Position numbers and translations under genes: made by a program | Notes under the pieces: model-generated | What the model saw: only the letters and a program-made list of their open reading frames with translations | Databases searched by the model: none | What the model was told of the DNA's origin: nothing | Part shown: one piece after another, positions 38,340 through 49,915 of the stretch | How the letters are laid out: the number at the start of each line of letters is the position of its first letter | How positions within the stretch are numbered: position 1 is the first letter of the stretch | Source of the DNA: Monarcha castaneiventris obscurior | Taxonomy: Eukaryota; Chordata; Aves; Passeriformes; Monarchidae | Assembly: GCA_026261815.1 (NCBI GenBank) | Contig: JAMPIT010000886.1 | Coordinates: 19,140,001-19,204,000, forward strand | DNA: 64,000 bases | Direction of reading: 5' to 3'

Positions 38340-38690
38340 ACATATGATCAGACATCTGTGAAGATGAGATGGATGACCAAAAGAACAGGGATTGTCTAGT
38401 GGGAAGAAAAAGAGTGAGGAGAGACGTGGCAGCAGTTTACTAAGAGGTGAAAGAGGGAAGGAATAATTTTTTTCCATGTCACTGACAGATACAAAGAGAA
38501 GTTATGGACTTAAACTGCAACAAAAAGAGATTTACTCTGGACACTGGCAAGAATGTTAGAAGAGTAAGTACTGCAATAGATTTGCCTGGAGAGAGGAGGA
38601 TGACTTCACTGGGGTTTCTAAGGATGGATGAGACAAACATCTGTCAGAATTGCTTACATAACTGTGATCTCTCCTTGGGAGCAAAGATAT
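38340..38690 (+). mobile_element. ancient CR1/L3-like LINE 3' fragment
   Basis: The order of degraded words follows the 3' end of old CR1/L3 elements: 'atggacttaaactgcaac', 'gagatttactctggacactgg' (the 'ggttggacattagg' region), 'actgcaatagatttgcctgg' (the 'actggaacaggttgcc' region), 'gatgagacaaacatctgtca'. Strongly diverged, hence old and shared with other amniotes or early birds. Confidence 0.65.
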
Positions 38691-39129
38691 AGGCTAAAGA
38701 ACTCCTAAATAAAGCTCAGCCCTAAGAAAATTCCAGCATTGTGATCCAGAGCATGGTGTGCTAGCTCTTCTCAGAGAAACATATAGTATGAAATTGTGAA
38801 AAAATTATATTTTCCCAGAAGATATAAATTAGTTAATAAATGCAAAACTTCAACTAAGCAAACACCTAGCCTGCAAGATCTGAGACCTAGTGTTAATGGT
38901 TGACAAAATCATAAAGAACAGAAAATAGGGGTTGATAATGAGAAGATTGGGCAGACCCCAACAACAGCTGGTACTTTCAGTCTCCATTGTAGCTCAAGAG
39001 ACTTGTACTGATTGGAGAGCTGATGAGAAAGTCCTGGAACTACTTTTCACAAAAAAGCTGGGATGGGTGAGAACTCCAGAGCCAGTTCATCCCAACGATG
39101 CCGTGAATTCTAATCTGATTTTGCCTGCT
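38691..39129. other. non-coding, no firm feature
   Basis: AT-rich in 38790-38850; nothing recognised. Confidence 0.6.
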
Positions 39130-39410
39130 TATCAGTGGCCCGTTTGCAGCCAGCGGGTCTCTCCAGACCACGGGCTCTTTTATGTTGTGATGTTGCGGAC
39201 CACCGGAAAGCTGACAGGGCAGCTCTGCGCTCATCCCCGGCGGCCCCGCGCTGCAGCCGCAGGACGGGACGCTCCTTCAGCACCGCGGAGAGCGGCCCCG
39301 CCACCCGCCCGGGCACCGAGCGCGCCCGCATCCTCCGGGGAGAGGGGCCGGGCTCTTCCTCGGGTCACCTCCGCCCCGGACCATCTACCAGGCAGTTTGC
39401 TACGGGGTCA
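39130..39410. other. CpG-dense block (about 29 CpGs in 280 bp)
   Basis: CpG dinucleotides occur about once per 10 bases from 39131 to 39410 and GC content exceeds 65%, in sharp contrast to AT-rich neighbours. The block ends directly in about 11 A residues (39410-39420). It may be a short CpG-island promoter of an unannotated transcript, or a GC-rich 5'-truncated retrocopy with an A tail. Open frames on both strands (up to 167 codons, 38932-39435) give Arg/Ala/Pro-rich peptides typical of GC-rich non-coding DNA. Confidence 0.6.
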
Positions 39411-39609
39411 AAAAAAAAAACCAAACCAAATTTGATTTATTCAGGCTTACTTTGCGTGGGCTGAAATGCGTTCCAAGGAAACACTTAAATCTGAATGATG
39501 ACCAATTCCAAAACAGAATTCTAAATTATAGTTTAACCTTGCAACAATTTTGGATGTAAAATTATTATATTGAATAAAAGTGTTCCTACCATTCATTATT
39601 TTAGAGGGG

Positions 39610-39640
<31 letters not shown>

Positions 39641-39909
39641 AAGGGAAGAAAAACCCAACAAAACCCAAACCAAACCACAAAGATCCATACTGCTGAAAGG
39701 AGATGTCCTAGTATGATTTTGTTCCCATTGTAAATGACACCAGGTCATTAACCAAGCTAGTTAAGTAACTCACCAATTTTCTAGCCATCCTGCCAACCAG
39801 AAAACCAGCCTGTTACTTGGGCAATCAGATAATTGCATTTTACATTTTCAAATAACCCTTAACAATCGGGAACAAATTAATGTCCATAACATCCCAATGA
39901 GCTATGAAT
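39411..39909. other. non-coding with A-rich tract
   Basis: A poly-A tract interrupted by a few G residues lies at 39610-39638 and passes into AAACCC/CCAAA words. Otherwise nothing recognised. Confidence 0.6.
39610..39638 (+). repeat. poly-A tract
   Basis: Nearly uninterrupted A residues with a single G, followed by purine-rich and AAACCC low-complexity sequence. Confidence 0.95.
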
Positions 39910-40035
39910 GTTTACTTCCAACTTACTGATAGGGAAACTGAGGCAAAGATCTTTGTCCCAGGCTGCAAAACCCATCCAGGGCAAAGGAATAGGTAGAAAA
40001 ACTTCTGTTTTCCAGCCTTGTATCCACTACATTCC
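39910..40035 (-). mobile_element. MIR-like core-SINE fragment
   Basis: The words 'tactgatAGGGAAACTGAGGCAAAG', then 'cccaggctgcaaaacc', then 'ttgtatccactac' reproduce, in minus orientation, the MIR order of 'gatgaggaaactgaggcac', 'cccaaggtcacacagc' and 'gctctatccactac'. Old and diverged. Confidence 0.6.
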
Positions 40036-42259
40036 CATGGAAACACATGAAGGATGCTTTTATCCATATGATGAAGCTACCAGCAACTACTGAATCATCA
40101 ACTAAGCCATCAGTCAGCCTAATAATTAGCCAACTAATTAGCAACCACACAAAGCAGATTCATTTACTCGGGGTGCCATCCAATACTGTACTAGCAGGAA
40201 AGTTGGATGGCAGGATCTAAACAAGGAGTGGAGCTTTGCCCCACGCCACGCCCTGGCCAGCTTGCTAACAGGGAACAATGGTCAGCTTTAGGCTCTAGCC
40301 CTGCAGCAGAGTTTCCTGGTGGCTGATGCACACAGGTCCACATTCCCAGGTCTTGCTGGAGGAGAAGGGGATCCTCTGGCTAGGAAAAGGGAAAATAAAA
40401 AGCCAGTTTTGAACCTGAGTCCCAACATTCTTTCCTGGGGGCCAGGGGCAACACACACCCTTTGGTGCATAGAGAGAGTAGGCAAAGTTTCAGCCATCCA
40501 AGTGGCAAACTTTCAGTGTAGTGCAGTGTTTAGAGCCTGGTAAAATGGTCACTGCCTTTCTCACACAGGGCTCGGTGTATTAGCCATCTTCCTGTTCACA
40601 TCCTTCCTACTAAATCCATTTTCCCACATGGAAACTACCAGACCCCTACTGAACTGAGAGGGATATAGGAATATTGAGAGCAGGGAGGGAATCTCCCAAC
40701 AGAAAATGTGGCAAAGAGGAAAAGTTGAGCACTTGCATTCAGTGTGTCTGGGGAATACCAATGCCCAGGATTAGCCATTCAAGCAGTCTGGAGTCAGAAG
40801 GCAGCTGCAGTGAAAAGTTAAAAGGTCTATATGAAACAGAAAGGTTTTCTTTGCAGGTAAAGTCTACAGTGTGAAGCACCTAGAGATATTTTTTTTTTTT
40901 TTGACGACCCAAGACTGTTATTTTAGTTCTTAGTACAATTACTAACCTCTGAACTTACAGGGAAACAAAATTTGTATCTTCAAGTCCTCTCTATCCATTA
41001 GCTAAGAGACTTCAAATGTCCAGATAAAAATATTTGGGTTTAGCGTGGAGTGAAAAGAAAATAGAAGTTAAATTTATATTGGAAGCCACTTTAGTTCCTT
41101 AACTAACATCATCAAGGAGTGAAAGACTAATTGGTAGCACTAGGAAAGAAGTTGTTAACCCTGAAAAAAAGTGGGTGAAAACCAGAATCCTGTCATCACC
41201 TTCATGTAAACTTTTCCTCAGCATTTGAGGGATTTCAGTATAAATTTCTTCCAATGGAGAAAAAAAAAAAGTCTTAAATCACATGGAGTCCTGAAAGACC
41301 AAGGCCACATCAGCAATAAGTCTGCAGGACAGAGCAAGGTATATGATGTTGTACATTTTCTGCTTCCTCCTCCTGAAAATCAGAGTGAATTTTTCCAAGT
41401 GCTTAATGCAAAAAGATTTTTACTGTGCTAATTAAGTGAATAAAATAATTATTTTCCTCCTTTCAAAGATATTTTATTAAAGCATTTTGATCAGGCTTGA
41501 AAATGTAAGTCGAGGCTCATAAAAGATGATGCAACTGTGCCTTAACCATTTGCAATGTGTTAACTGAGCTCTGCAACCCACTTTTAGCTCCTGTGAGTTG
41601 CAGAGTGCAGACACCATAAAGGTGGGGTAAGCTGGTTCATTTTGCCTCCTAGCTGAGGCAGGCTGCAAGTGGAGCTCCGAGCAGCTATGTGGGTTTAGCT
41701 AATGGGAGATAACTTCTTATATTGTGATGCACTTGCAATAGTGACTCCAAGTATTTGCTTTAGGCTTACCCTCATTCTAATACCATTAAAATGGTGTGGC
41801 TCAGCAGTTCCCAAAGGGATTATCATGAGCCTCCGTTTGAGGAGCTCCTCATTTGACCAGCCCCTGAGAATGGGTGTTAGGCTCACCAAGTGCCCAGTGG
41901 ACTCATCCCCACTCCCCAACTCCTTCAGCCTGTTTTGCAAGAAAGAGTGAAAGAAATACTGATACAGATTTTCTCCCATTTTCAGCATGCAGAACTGCCA
42001 GGACTCTCTTGGGAAGCCCAGCAATTTCCCTGCATCTCCAAGGCCCACAGAGCTGTTTGTCCATAGTGCATGAGGAGCAGGCTAGTAGGGAGGCCAAGAA
42101 CCATGAAGTAGGCTCCTGCAGCAGGAAAACCTGTGTGAGGATATGTGAAAAATAACCCTGACTTGCTAATCCTAGCTGTGAGCAAACAATTAGCAGGAAG
42201 CAGAGGCAAACAGGAAAGCTGATTTAATTATGTGACACTGATACAGCCAGTGAACTGGA
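40036..42259. other. non-coding, no firm feature
   Basis: No gene or clear repeat. 41420-41490 is AT-rich with a TAATTAAGTG word and a CTTTCAAAG (TCF/LEF-like) word, which might be a small regulatory site. Confidence 0.55.
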
Positions 42260-42304
42260 GGGAAGGGAAGGGGGGAGGCGAGGGGGGGCACCGGGGATGT
42301 GGGG
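42260..42304 (+). other. predicted G-quadruplex motif
   Basis: Six G-runs of 3-7 bases occur at 42260-62, 42265-67, 42270-75, 42282-88, 42293-96 and 42301-04, with loops of 2-6 bases. This satisfies the usual four-run G3 N1-7 rule. It sits at the edge of a candidate regulatory block. Confidence 0.75.
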
Positions 42305-42680
42305 TCAAAACAGTTTGTAAAAATCTGTTTCACAAAAGCTGTTGTTCCCCTCGGGGCAGAGAGAGATTACCGTGGCTCAGTGTCTATCAAACACGGGAAG
42401 AGAATAGGGCCAGGGGCAATGAGACAGCTTCCGAGTATGAAGGGCCCTTCTTCTTCTCCGCAGCAACCAGCAGCCTGCCAAAGAATTCCTGTAAGCTCTC
42501 GGCGGCTTTGTGTGCCTGCCTGGGCTGTGGGCAGCTCTGCAGCAGGCCTGCCTATTGTCGGCAGGGCTCAAAGGGAGCAGGGGAGAGAAAAGGGGAGCTG
42601 GGGGGAGGAAGAGGGTTTAAGGGGGCTTGTTGTTATCAAAGCCACAGAGGTTATTGTGCTGGAGCAGAACCACGCTGCTT
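42305..42680. promoter_or_regulatory. candidate conserved non-coding element
   Basis: A block with scattered CpGs, words such as CAAAACAGTTTG, TGTCTATCAAACACGGG and TTGTTGTTATCAAAGCC (SOX/TCF-like), and no transposon similarity. Open frames on both strands (up to 150 codons) are not recognised. Weak inference of a regulatory role. Confidence 0.27.
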
Positions 42681-44465
42681 CTGAGCCCCTTCAGTGGGGC
42701 TGTTAATGGAGGCGCTGCAGGGAGACAGAGGGTGGGATTTGCTCCATGTAAACTCGCTGGGGTCTTCCCCTGCGTGCGCTCTCCTGGCTCCCACCTCTGG
42801 CTCACAGCAGGCGTGAGCGGATAGAGGCGAATGGCCCTGCACCCTCCTTATCCACACCCAGCAGCATCCAAAGACACCTGCCATGGGAGCTGGGCTCTCA
42901 CACACTCCCACCAACACACCTGTGACAGGCACCCAGAGCACAGAGCACACACCCCAGCTCAGCACGGGGTCCAGCCACTCAAGGCTTCGGAGATACAGGA
43001 ACGCTTATCTGCATCTGCAAAGGCAACAGTTCATCGCTGAGGGCTTCTGCAGCTGGACATACAGATACACCTGATGGCTCATATGCATACCCTCAACATC
43101 TGGGTCCTTAACCCACACAGTCAGATGAAGCCATGCATAACCATATGAAGGCACGATTTTCCTGGCAGGCACAAACAAGAAAGTCTCGGGGCACTGCCTC
43201 AGAGATCATAAGCACATGGTAGAGTTAGCACAAGGGATGCTAAACCAGGTTGTTTTAAAAGCTCCATCTGCATCACAGGAAAAGAAGCTGAAGGCCCTTG
43301 GGGAGCAAAAGCCTCAGGAAGGAGCATGTGGGCAGGGGTCTGTTGTCAGCAGCTTTGCAAACACTGGTGCAGTGTGTAACAGAATCTCCCAAAACATTGT
43401 GCTCCAAACAGCCTCCAAATACCATGACCGACCAGAGGAAGGGCCTGATCCTCAAACTGGGATGTGCCTCAAGATACCACAGAGTCAGGGTAAGCAGGAT
43501 GGAAGAGCTGGATCCCTGCTCAAACTCTAGTCTGACTTGGATCAGGACAACTGAGCCAGGCAGTTCCCAAAGCCTGGCACACTAGTGCAGCAGAATCCAT
43601 GACAGTTCCAAACTCCTGCTGAGGAAACCAAGCCATCCAACATGAAATCACAAAGAAAACTTTTAGTGGGAACCACAGTCTCTATCTCCTTATCCCCTTA
43701 AACTTTCAGAGAAGAAGTAGCAACCAAGGCACAGAGGGGGAGGTTTCATGTGTGTATCAGACCCACAGCCAAAACCTTGATGAAAATGGGAAATCACAGA
43801 GGTCTGGCTCTTTTCTAAATCTAAGTATGGCTGTAAAAGGTTATCACTCTGAAAAAAAATTCAAGAAAATATTCTTTCTGAATCAGGAAAGCTTCTTTAT
43901 GCTCATGTCAACCAGGTTGGTAGATGCTTTACTCCACCGTAGCCAAATCCACACCTGATCACAGCTCAGGTCAAAACAGCCTTCACCTGATGAGCATGGA
44001 TGGTGGAGAGTTGGTGCATTACACAGCAGCCAGACTCTCTCCTACTCCCAGGGTGGCCCCACTCATCAGTCCCAGACAGATGATTTGTCCCAGTGCTGAT
44101 TCACCACTTCGGTGCTGATCGTACCAGTCCAGGCTCACAGAAACACTCATGGGTGGGAGACCCGCGCACACAAACACACACATGCGTGTGTGGGGTGAGA
44201 GTAATTCAGTTGCACCCAGAACCTTCTTCTTCCCTTCTCCTCCCACTTCCACCCCATCGCCCAGCAGATGCTGCTGAGACAGCCCAGAGAGGCAGGAGGG
44301 AAGCTGGGAAGAGGGATGAAGAGGTACCCCAAGAGGGAGAGCAGCAGCCTCCGACAACCATGGTAGGAAAAGTAGGGGGGCTGAGACTGTGGGGGAGGGG
44401 ACGGAGCAAGGCAGGGAGGGCTTCTCATTGTGAGGGAAATTTTATTTTTAACAGATGCTAAGGCA
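42681..44465. other. non-coding, no firm feature
   Basis: No gene is recognised. 43690-43775 shows faint MIR-like words on the minus strand ('accaaggcacagaggggg') but is not firm. Confidence 0.55.
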
Positions 44466-45215
44466 GATGGCACAGAATTAACAGAAAATGGGAGAGGAAA
44501 AAAGAGGAAGAACATTACTGGCTCCAGAGAGAGTGGACATTAAAAAAATAAAGAATAAGGGAATGAAAACAAGTTTAAGTACTCTCTCCAGAGGAGGGGG
44601 GGAGGGAAAGCGCGAGGCAGAGCAGGGACGAAGCAGCGTGATAATAACCAAAGGCGTGAAATTGCAAAAGTAAAATTTGTGGCACTCGGGAGGGGCTGAT
44701 AAGGCCCCAGCTTCATTGCAAAACTCACTCAGAAATTACTGATGTGATGTTTTAGCCTTTATCATTAATAATAATCGAGAGTGGGGAGCGGGGTGGGGGT
44801 GACTGAAACAAAGAGGGAGAGAGATTGCGTGAGCATCTGAAACCTGGGGAAGGAGGAAGAGGACACAAGAGGAGAGCTGGGGGAGAGGAGAGGTGGGGGG
44901 CGGGAGAGAAAGGAGTCCAAATGAGGGGAAAAAAAGGATGAGAAAGGAAAGGAAAGTTGAAAAGGAAGCAATACTGGCCAAGAAAAAAAAAGGAGGAGGA
45001 AAAAGCTGGAGGAGGAAGGTTAAAGGACAGGAGGGGAACAAAGGGGGAAGGCAGACAAACAGGAGTTGGGGAAGAAAACACCAAAAAGTGAGAGGGGGAA
45101 AAAAGCAGTCAGGGGGCGAGAAGAGGGTGAATGAATGGAGAAGTGACAGCAGAGATGAAATAGTGGAAGAAGACAGACTGTAGGACAGGGATTAAGAGAG
45201 GGGGAGACAAAGAGA
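44466..45215 (+). repeat. long purine-rich tract
   Basis: About 750 bases are strongly A/G-biased on the plus strand, densest at 44850-45180, broken by a less biased stretch at 44680-44775. It is imperfect GGA/GAAA low complexity rather than a regular array. The opposing 101-110 codon minus-strand frames rich in Ser/Pro/Phe/Leu result from the pyrimidine strand. Such tracts can adopt triplex (H-DNA) structure. Confidence 0.85.
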
Positions 45216-45219
45216 TATG

Positions 45220-45420
45220 GCCCTGCCGCTCTCCTCCCAAATTAATCGAGGATACATCAACCCAAGCCACTAAAACAGAGCTATTATGAATGGGTTAGTC
45301 ACAGGTGGAGTTAAAGGCCTACAGAGGGATATTAGCCAAAATTGAGTGGCTTTTAATTTCTTTCTAACGAGAGATTGTGGCTGGGGAGCCAGACACTGCC
45401 TCGGCTTAGCTAGGCCTGAA
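45220..45420. promoter_or_regulatory. candidate conserved non-coding element
   Basis: Contains CAAATTAATCGAGG, GCTATTATGAATGGG, an E-box in CACAGGTGGAG (about 45301) and GGCTTTTAATTTC, with no transposon match. It sits between the purine tract and the minisatellite. Inferred only. Confidence 0.3.
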
Positions 45421-45549
45421 GGCAGCTAAACACAGGAGCCGGCAGCTTCCCACAGCCACGCTAAACCACAGGCGAGCTGACCTGTGCCGTGCACGCAGCG
45501 AGCTGGAAAAGGCGCACACGGGCTGACCTGCCTGCTCCGCGCCAGCAAA

Positions 45550-46325
45550 CGGCACAGCCACAGCACAGCCACAGCAAATGGCACAGCACGGCACAGCCAC
45601 AGCCACAGCAAACTGCACAGCCACAGCACAGCCACAGCACAGCCACAGCAAATGGCACAGCACAGCCACAGCCACAGCCACAGCAAACTGCACAGCCACA
45701 GCACAGCCACAGCACAGCACAGCCACAGCCACAGCAAATGGCACAGCACAGCCACAGCCACAGCAAACTGCACAGCCACAGCCACAGCACAGCACAGCAC
45801 AGCCACAGCACAGCCACAGCCACAGCAAACGGCACAACCACAGGCACAGCCACAGCCACAGCAAACAGCACAGCCACAGCAAACAGCACAGCACAGCCAC
45901 AGCAAACGGCGTAGCACAGCCACAGCAAACAGCACGGCACAGCCACAGCAAACAGCACAGCCACAGCAAACTGCACAGAACAGGCGCAGCACGGCACAGC
46001 ACAGCCACAGCCACAGCACGGCACAGCACAGCCACAGCACGGCACAGCACAGCCACAGCAAACGGCACAGCACAGCCACAGCAAACGGCACAGCACAGCC
46101 ACAGCCACAGCACGGCACAGCCACAGCCACAGCACGGCACAGCCACAGCACAGCCCAGCCACAGCACAGCACAGCCACAGCACAGCACAGCCACAGCACA
46201 GCCACAGCACAGCCACAGCACAGCCACAGCCACAGCCACAGCACAGCACAGCCACAGCACAGCACAGCCACAGCCACAGCACAGCACAGCCACAGCCACA
46301 GCCACAGCACGGCACACGCACAGCA
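45550..46325 (+). repeat. GC-rich minisatellite of 5/6-base units (GCACA / GCCACA)
   Basis: About 775 bases are built from GCCACA hexamers and GCACA pentamers, with GCACG variants and 7-base spacer units (GCAAATG, GCAAACT, GCAAACG). The plus strand is nearly free of T, so almost no stop codon can occur in any frame of either strand. That explains open frames of 380 and 279 codons (His/Ser/Thr/Ala/Gln repeats) on plus and 332-358 codons (Cys/Ala/Val/Leu/Trp repeats) on minus. I do not call any of them coding. Spacer variants are frequent in the first two thirds and absent from about 46095 to 46318. Confidence 0.95.
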
Positions 46326-46514
46326 AACCCTGCAGGGACCCACCGCCCCGCCCTGCCTCCTCCAGGCTCTGCTGGCAGACACGGACAGAGTGCCAGTGCC
46401 CCACAACCCATCAGTGAGCTCAGGTGATTCACCCTGCACACCAGGGCTTCGCTTTTTACTGGAAGATCCCCCGGCACTGCAGCCTCCTCATTGCCCTCCT
46501 GGAGAGACCAGGGA

Positions 46515-46630
46515 GCTTCGACACAAGACCAGGACATCTGGGTTCTATTTCTGGCTCTGCTGCTGGCAATTCACCACATTTTTCCATTTTCCCATCTGCT
46601 ATCTGGGAATAATGCAGTATTGTTAAAACT
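46515..46630 (+). mobile_element. MIR-like core-SINE fragment
   Basis: The words 'ctgggttctatttctggctctgctgctgg', 'tttccattttcccatctgctatctgGGAATAATG' follow the MIR order of 'gggttcaaatcccggctctgcc', 'tcagtttccccatctgtaaaatgggaataat'. Diverged and old. Confidence 0.55.
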
Positions 46631-48689
46631 AAGCACTTAAAAATGATGAATCAGACCGTCCCCTCACTCCAAAATCATGAGATTGGTTTAAAAAGAAATC
46701 ATGACATCTTCTAGAATGATAGGGCCATGTACAGAAGGACTCACACACCTTCAGAGAACTCACTGTATTGTACCCTAGTTTCATAAAATATTAAGAGACA
46801 GTTTAATTTTTTCCCCCGAGCTTAAAGTTCTCAGTTCATCAGGATGCATGATGCTGGGGAAAAAAAATCTTCAGAATTGGTGATACAATGTAACATAATT
46901 TTTTCACCCTATAGCTGTGTGCAGGTTTTCCATGAAAACCTCTTGTTTCTCAAAGTATAAGTTCATTAAAACCAAAGGGAGTCAATTTCTAACAACCCTG
47001 TCTCTGTGAAGCAGTTTCAGGGGGGATCACAAAAAAAAGCTGTGGAATCATGGCAACATGCTGCTCTTAACATTTTCTAAACAAAAACATTTGTTTTATG
47101 ATTGAAAATTACTTTCATTTTTAAGTTCTAGACCATTTAGGCTTAAAAGGGACTTTCAAGTGGTAAAAAGTTGCACTGGGAACAAAATATTTCATTTTAT
47201 CCAATACAAAATTTTGGGACTAGGGTATAGGAGAAGGGAGGTAGGATCAGAATGAGAATCAAATTATTCCTTTGTGAAAGCATTACATTTTTTCAGTTCT
47301 TGTCCCATTTTGGAGCAGAAGTAATTGCAGTTTGCAAATTCTCGTAGAAAAAAAATATTTCCTGCCTAGATCCAATTTCTATCTAGAAGAAGTGTTTTAA
47401 GGGCTGCAGATAGTATATGCTAAGTAGTCTTAATTTATGTATTTATTTCATCCATTGCTGATATGTCCCAGCCTACATAATCCACATACACACCTTCATC
47501 TCAGTGCTGTTCAAATACTTACACATCTTGCCCTTTTTTCAATCTGAACCCAGGCTTGCTTGTGATGGTTGCGGAATTTACTCAGAAGTGGATGTGCTTT
47601 CAGGTGAGAGACACAAATCAGATGAGCTGGAAAGTGTGTGTGACCTCTAAGCCAACAAAAACACTTCTGCAGAATATACATGAAGGCATTCCCACAAATC
47701 AGGGTGAACTCACGTGACACTGGCTTAGGAGCACAGTGGTACATGCTGTGATACAGGGGTGCTGTTCATGGAACAGGTATCACGTGTGTGCTATGTCACA
47801 AAGCCCCAGAGAAGCTGCTCTTAGTGCATGGAACATCACATGAAGCCTGATAACAACAGCCATGTCTAATGAGCAGAAGTCACATCTGGAAATCACCTGC
47901 TAATTCATCTGAGAATAATTCATAAACTTAAGAGACAAACAATCTTAGTGGTGAGGTAAATCTGTACCACTCCTCTGGATCTTACCTACACTTGGATGAA
48001 GCAATGTTATCCTTCTAATGAAAGAGCCTGCAAAGAAAAGGGACAACATTCACATGAGGATGTCACTTTCTGCTGGGGCAAAGGACCCAGAAGCAGGGTT
48101 GTTGTGTTCTGTGCTCAGTTCATCTTCAGCACTTTGTCTCCAGCTCCACCAGAAAACAGGAGTAGCAGCCAGGTGCCTCTGGTTTGGGCTTTCATTCATT
48201 TGAAATTTTGCAGGCTATTTTTCTTTCAAAGACACAAGAGAAGGATCCTGCACATTCTTCTTTTACTCAAACAGTGAGTTCAGCTGGAAGAACTCAGCAG
48301 TCTGGAGTCTGGCTTGTCCATCTTCTGAGCCTCCTTCACATCTCCAGCTGGAGAATCTCTTACCTGCCCATCAGGGAAACAGTCCTGTGGCACGAAGTTC
48401 AGCCTTGTCAGGGATAATTTACTTTCTTGCTGAGACTGAGGGACCTCAAGAAATATCTTTATAGTGGACAAAAAAAAAAAATATCCTAGAGTGAGAATGT
48501 CCCAGGGGACAAAGAAAATCAGACACAAGTGATCAGACCACATGGAAAGTGCACGTGAAAAAGAGAGGAGGGGGACAGGGCCGCAGAAGTCAAGCATCAT
48601 ATAATGCCAGTGTACATTCTTATTCAGAGACCTCAGACTTCCATGTGAAAGTTTTCCAGCTTGCTCACTCATGTAGGAGCACTGGCTGA
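46631..48689. other. non-coding, no firm feature
   Basis: AT-rich in 46640-47450 with no recognised repeat. The 167-codon minus-strand frame at 48280-48783 is not recognised. A poly-A tract lies at about 48469-48481. Confidence 0.6.
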
Positions 48690-49000
48690 GTTCAGTGTTT
48701 CCTGTTGATAATTTTGCTGCCTCGTCTGTCGGCACGGAGCTAAGACCATCCCCGCTGTCGCGAAAGCCTTTTTCAATAGGCACCGTCCCCCCTGGGCTGC
48801 CAGCTGAGGCTGCTCCCTGGAGAGCTACACCCCTCTCAGAGTCTATTAAAGCTCAATTACCCAGGGCTGACTGGCCTCGTTGTCTGGCAAAGGGAGGTAG
48901 GATGTTCCTCTCCCTCCCAGGGTCGGGGCTGCTTTACTATGGCCCAGCCAGATCACATCTATGTATCAATTTAATAAGATCAAATCAAGTACAAGATGTA
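48690..49000. promoter_or_regulatory. possible conserved non-coding element
   Basis: About six CpGs persist at 48720-48770 next to AT-rich words (GTCTATTAAAGCTCAATTACC, ATCAATTTAATAAGATC). No transposon match. Weak inference. Confidence 0.28.
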
Positions 49001-49771
49001 AGGGGAGGAAGGCAGTGAAAGGAAAAGCTTTAAGAAGGCAGCTCAGAAAGCCACCAGCGCTTGCCTAGGCAAGACTGGCAGGCCCAGCGATGACAAAGGG
49101 CACATTGCTGATTTATGCTGCAGGCACAATGGAGCATCTCGATTTACACCAGCATGGACCTCCTGGCCTCACACACCATGTCCACCAGCATCTTCCTGTG
49201 CCAACCTAGCACAGCATCTGAGTCACTGGGGCTTTCTCAGGGACCAAAACCACTCTCTCCTATGTTCCACTTCCATTCTGTTGCCATACTGTTCCCAAGG
49301 AAGTTTCGCATCTTCAGCAGTCAAGTCCTGGCCTTCCCTACATGCTGAGAAAGAGCTGTCATCAACGCCAGCACAGAAGTTTCTATCAGCGATAAATAGC
49401 TTCCCTCCCACCTACACCCTCCCTCTTTGGATGTGTCTTCTGGGGTCTGAGTCCATAGACAGAATTATACAAATAGATCAGTCACACAGATAGCAGTCGT
49501 GTTTCATTTATTACTTAGAATCCTTATGGGCAAAGAAAATAAGAGAAGCTGAAAAAATGTAAACCCATTTATTTTCTTCCTCATTCCTTAAGGACCCATG
49601 TTTTCCAAAGCTGCCTCATCAGCAGAGAAGGTGGGGGTGAGGGAAAGGAGGACACAATGATACTCGGAAGGTCTAGCTTTGGGTTAGCATGTCTCCACCA
49701 CGGTCCACAGGACTCTGAATGTCACGCAGAGATCAAGAGGTAAAAGTCTCAGGTGCCTCTGGAAAAAATCC
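49001..49771. other. non-coding, no firm feature
   Basis: Nothing recognised. Confidence 0.6.
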
Positions 49772-49915
49772 TTTATCCTCATCACACTGGCAAGGAAACT
49801 GAGGCAAGGGAAAAGCCTGGCAGCCATTTACAAAACCTCTCAGAGATGTGCCAGAGAAGTGGAGACAGGTGAAGCGGGGTCCCCTAAGCTCCAGGCTGCC
49901 TGTCTTCCTTGGTGC
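49772..49915 (-). mobile_element. MIR-like core-SINE fragment
   Basis: In minus orientation the words 'tatcctcatcacactggcAAGGAAACTGAGGCAAGG' and, about 70 bases on, 'ggggtcccctaagctccaggctgcc' follow the MIR order. The middle is poorly preserved. Confidence 0.5.

Noticed and set aside
44736..45084. Minus-strand Ser/Pro/Phe-rich frames
   Set aside because: A composition effect of the purine-rich tract on the opposite strand.
45406..46626. Open frames of 332-380 codons on both strands
   Set aside because: They are caused by a T-free tandem repeat in which stop codons cannot occur; peptides are simple repeats in several frames and continue only briefly into unique flanks.
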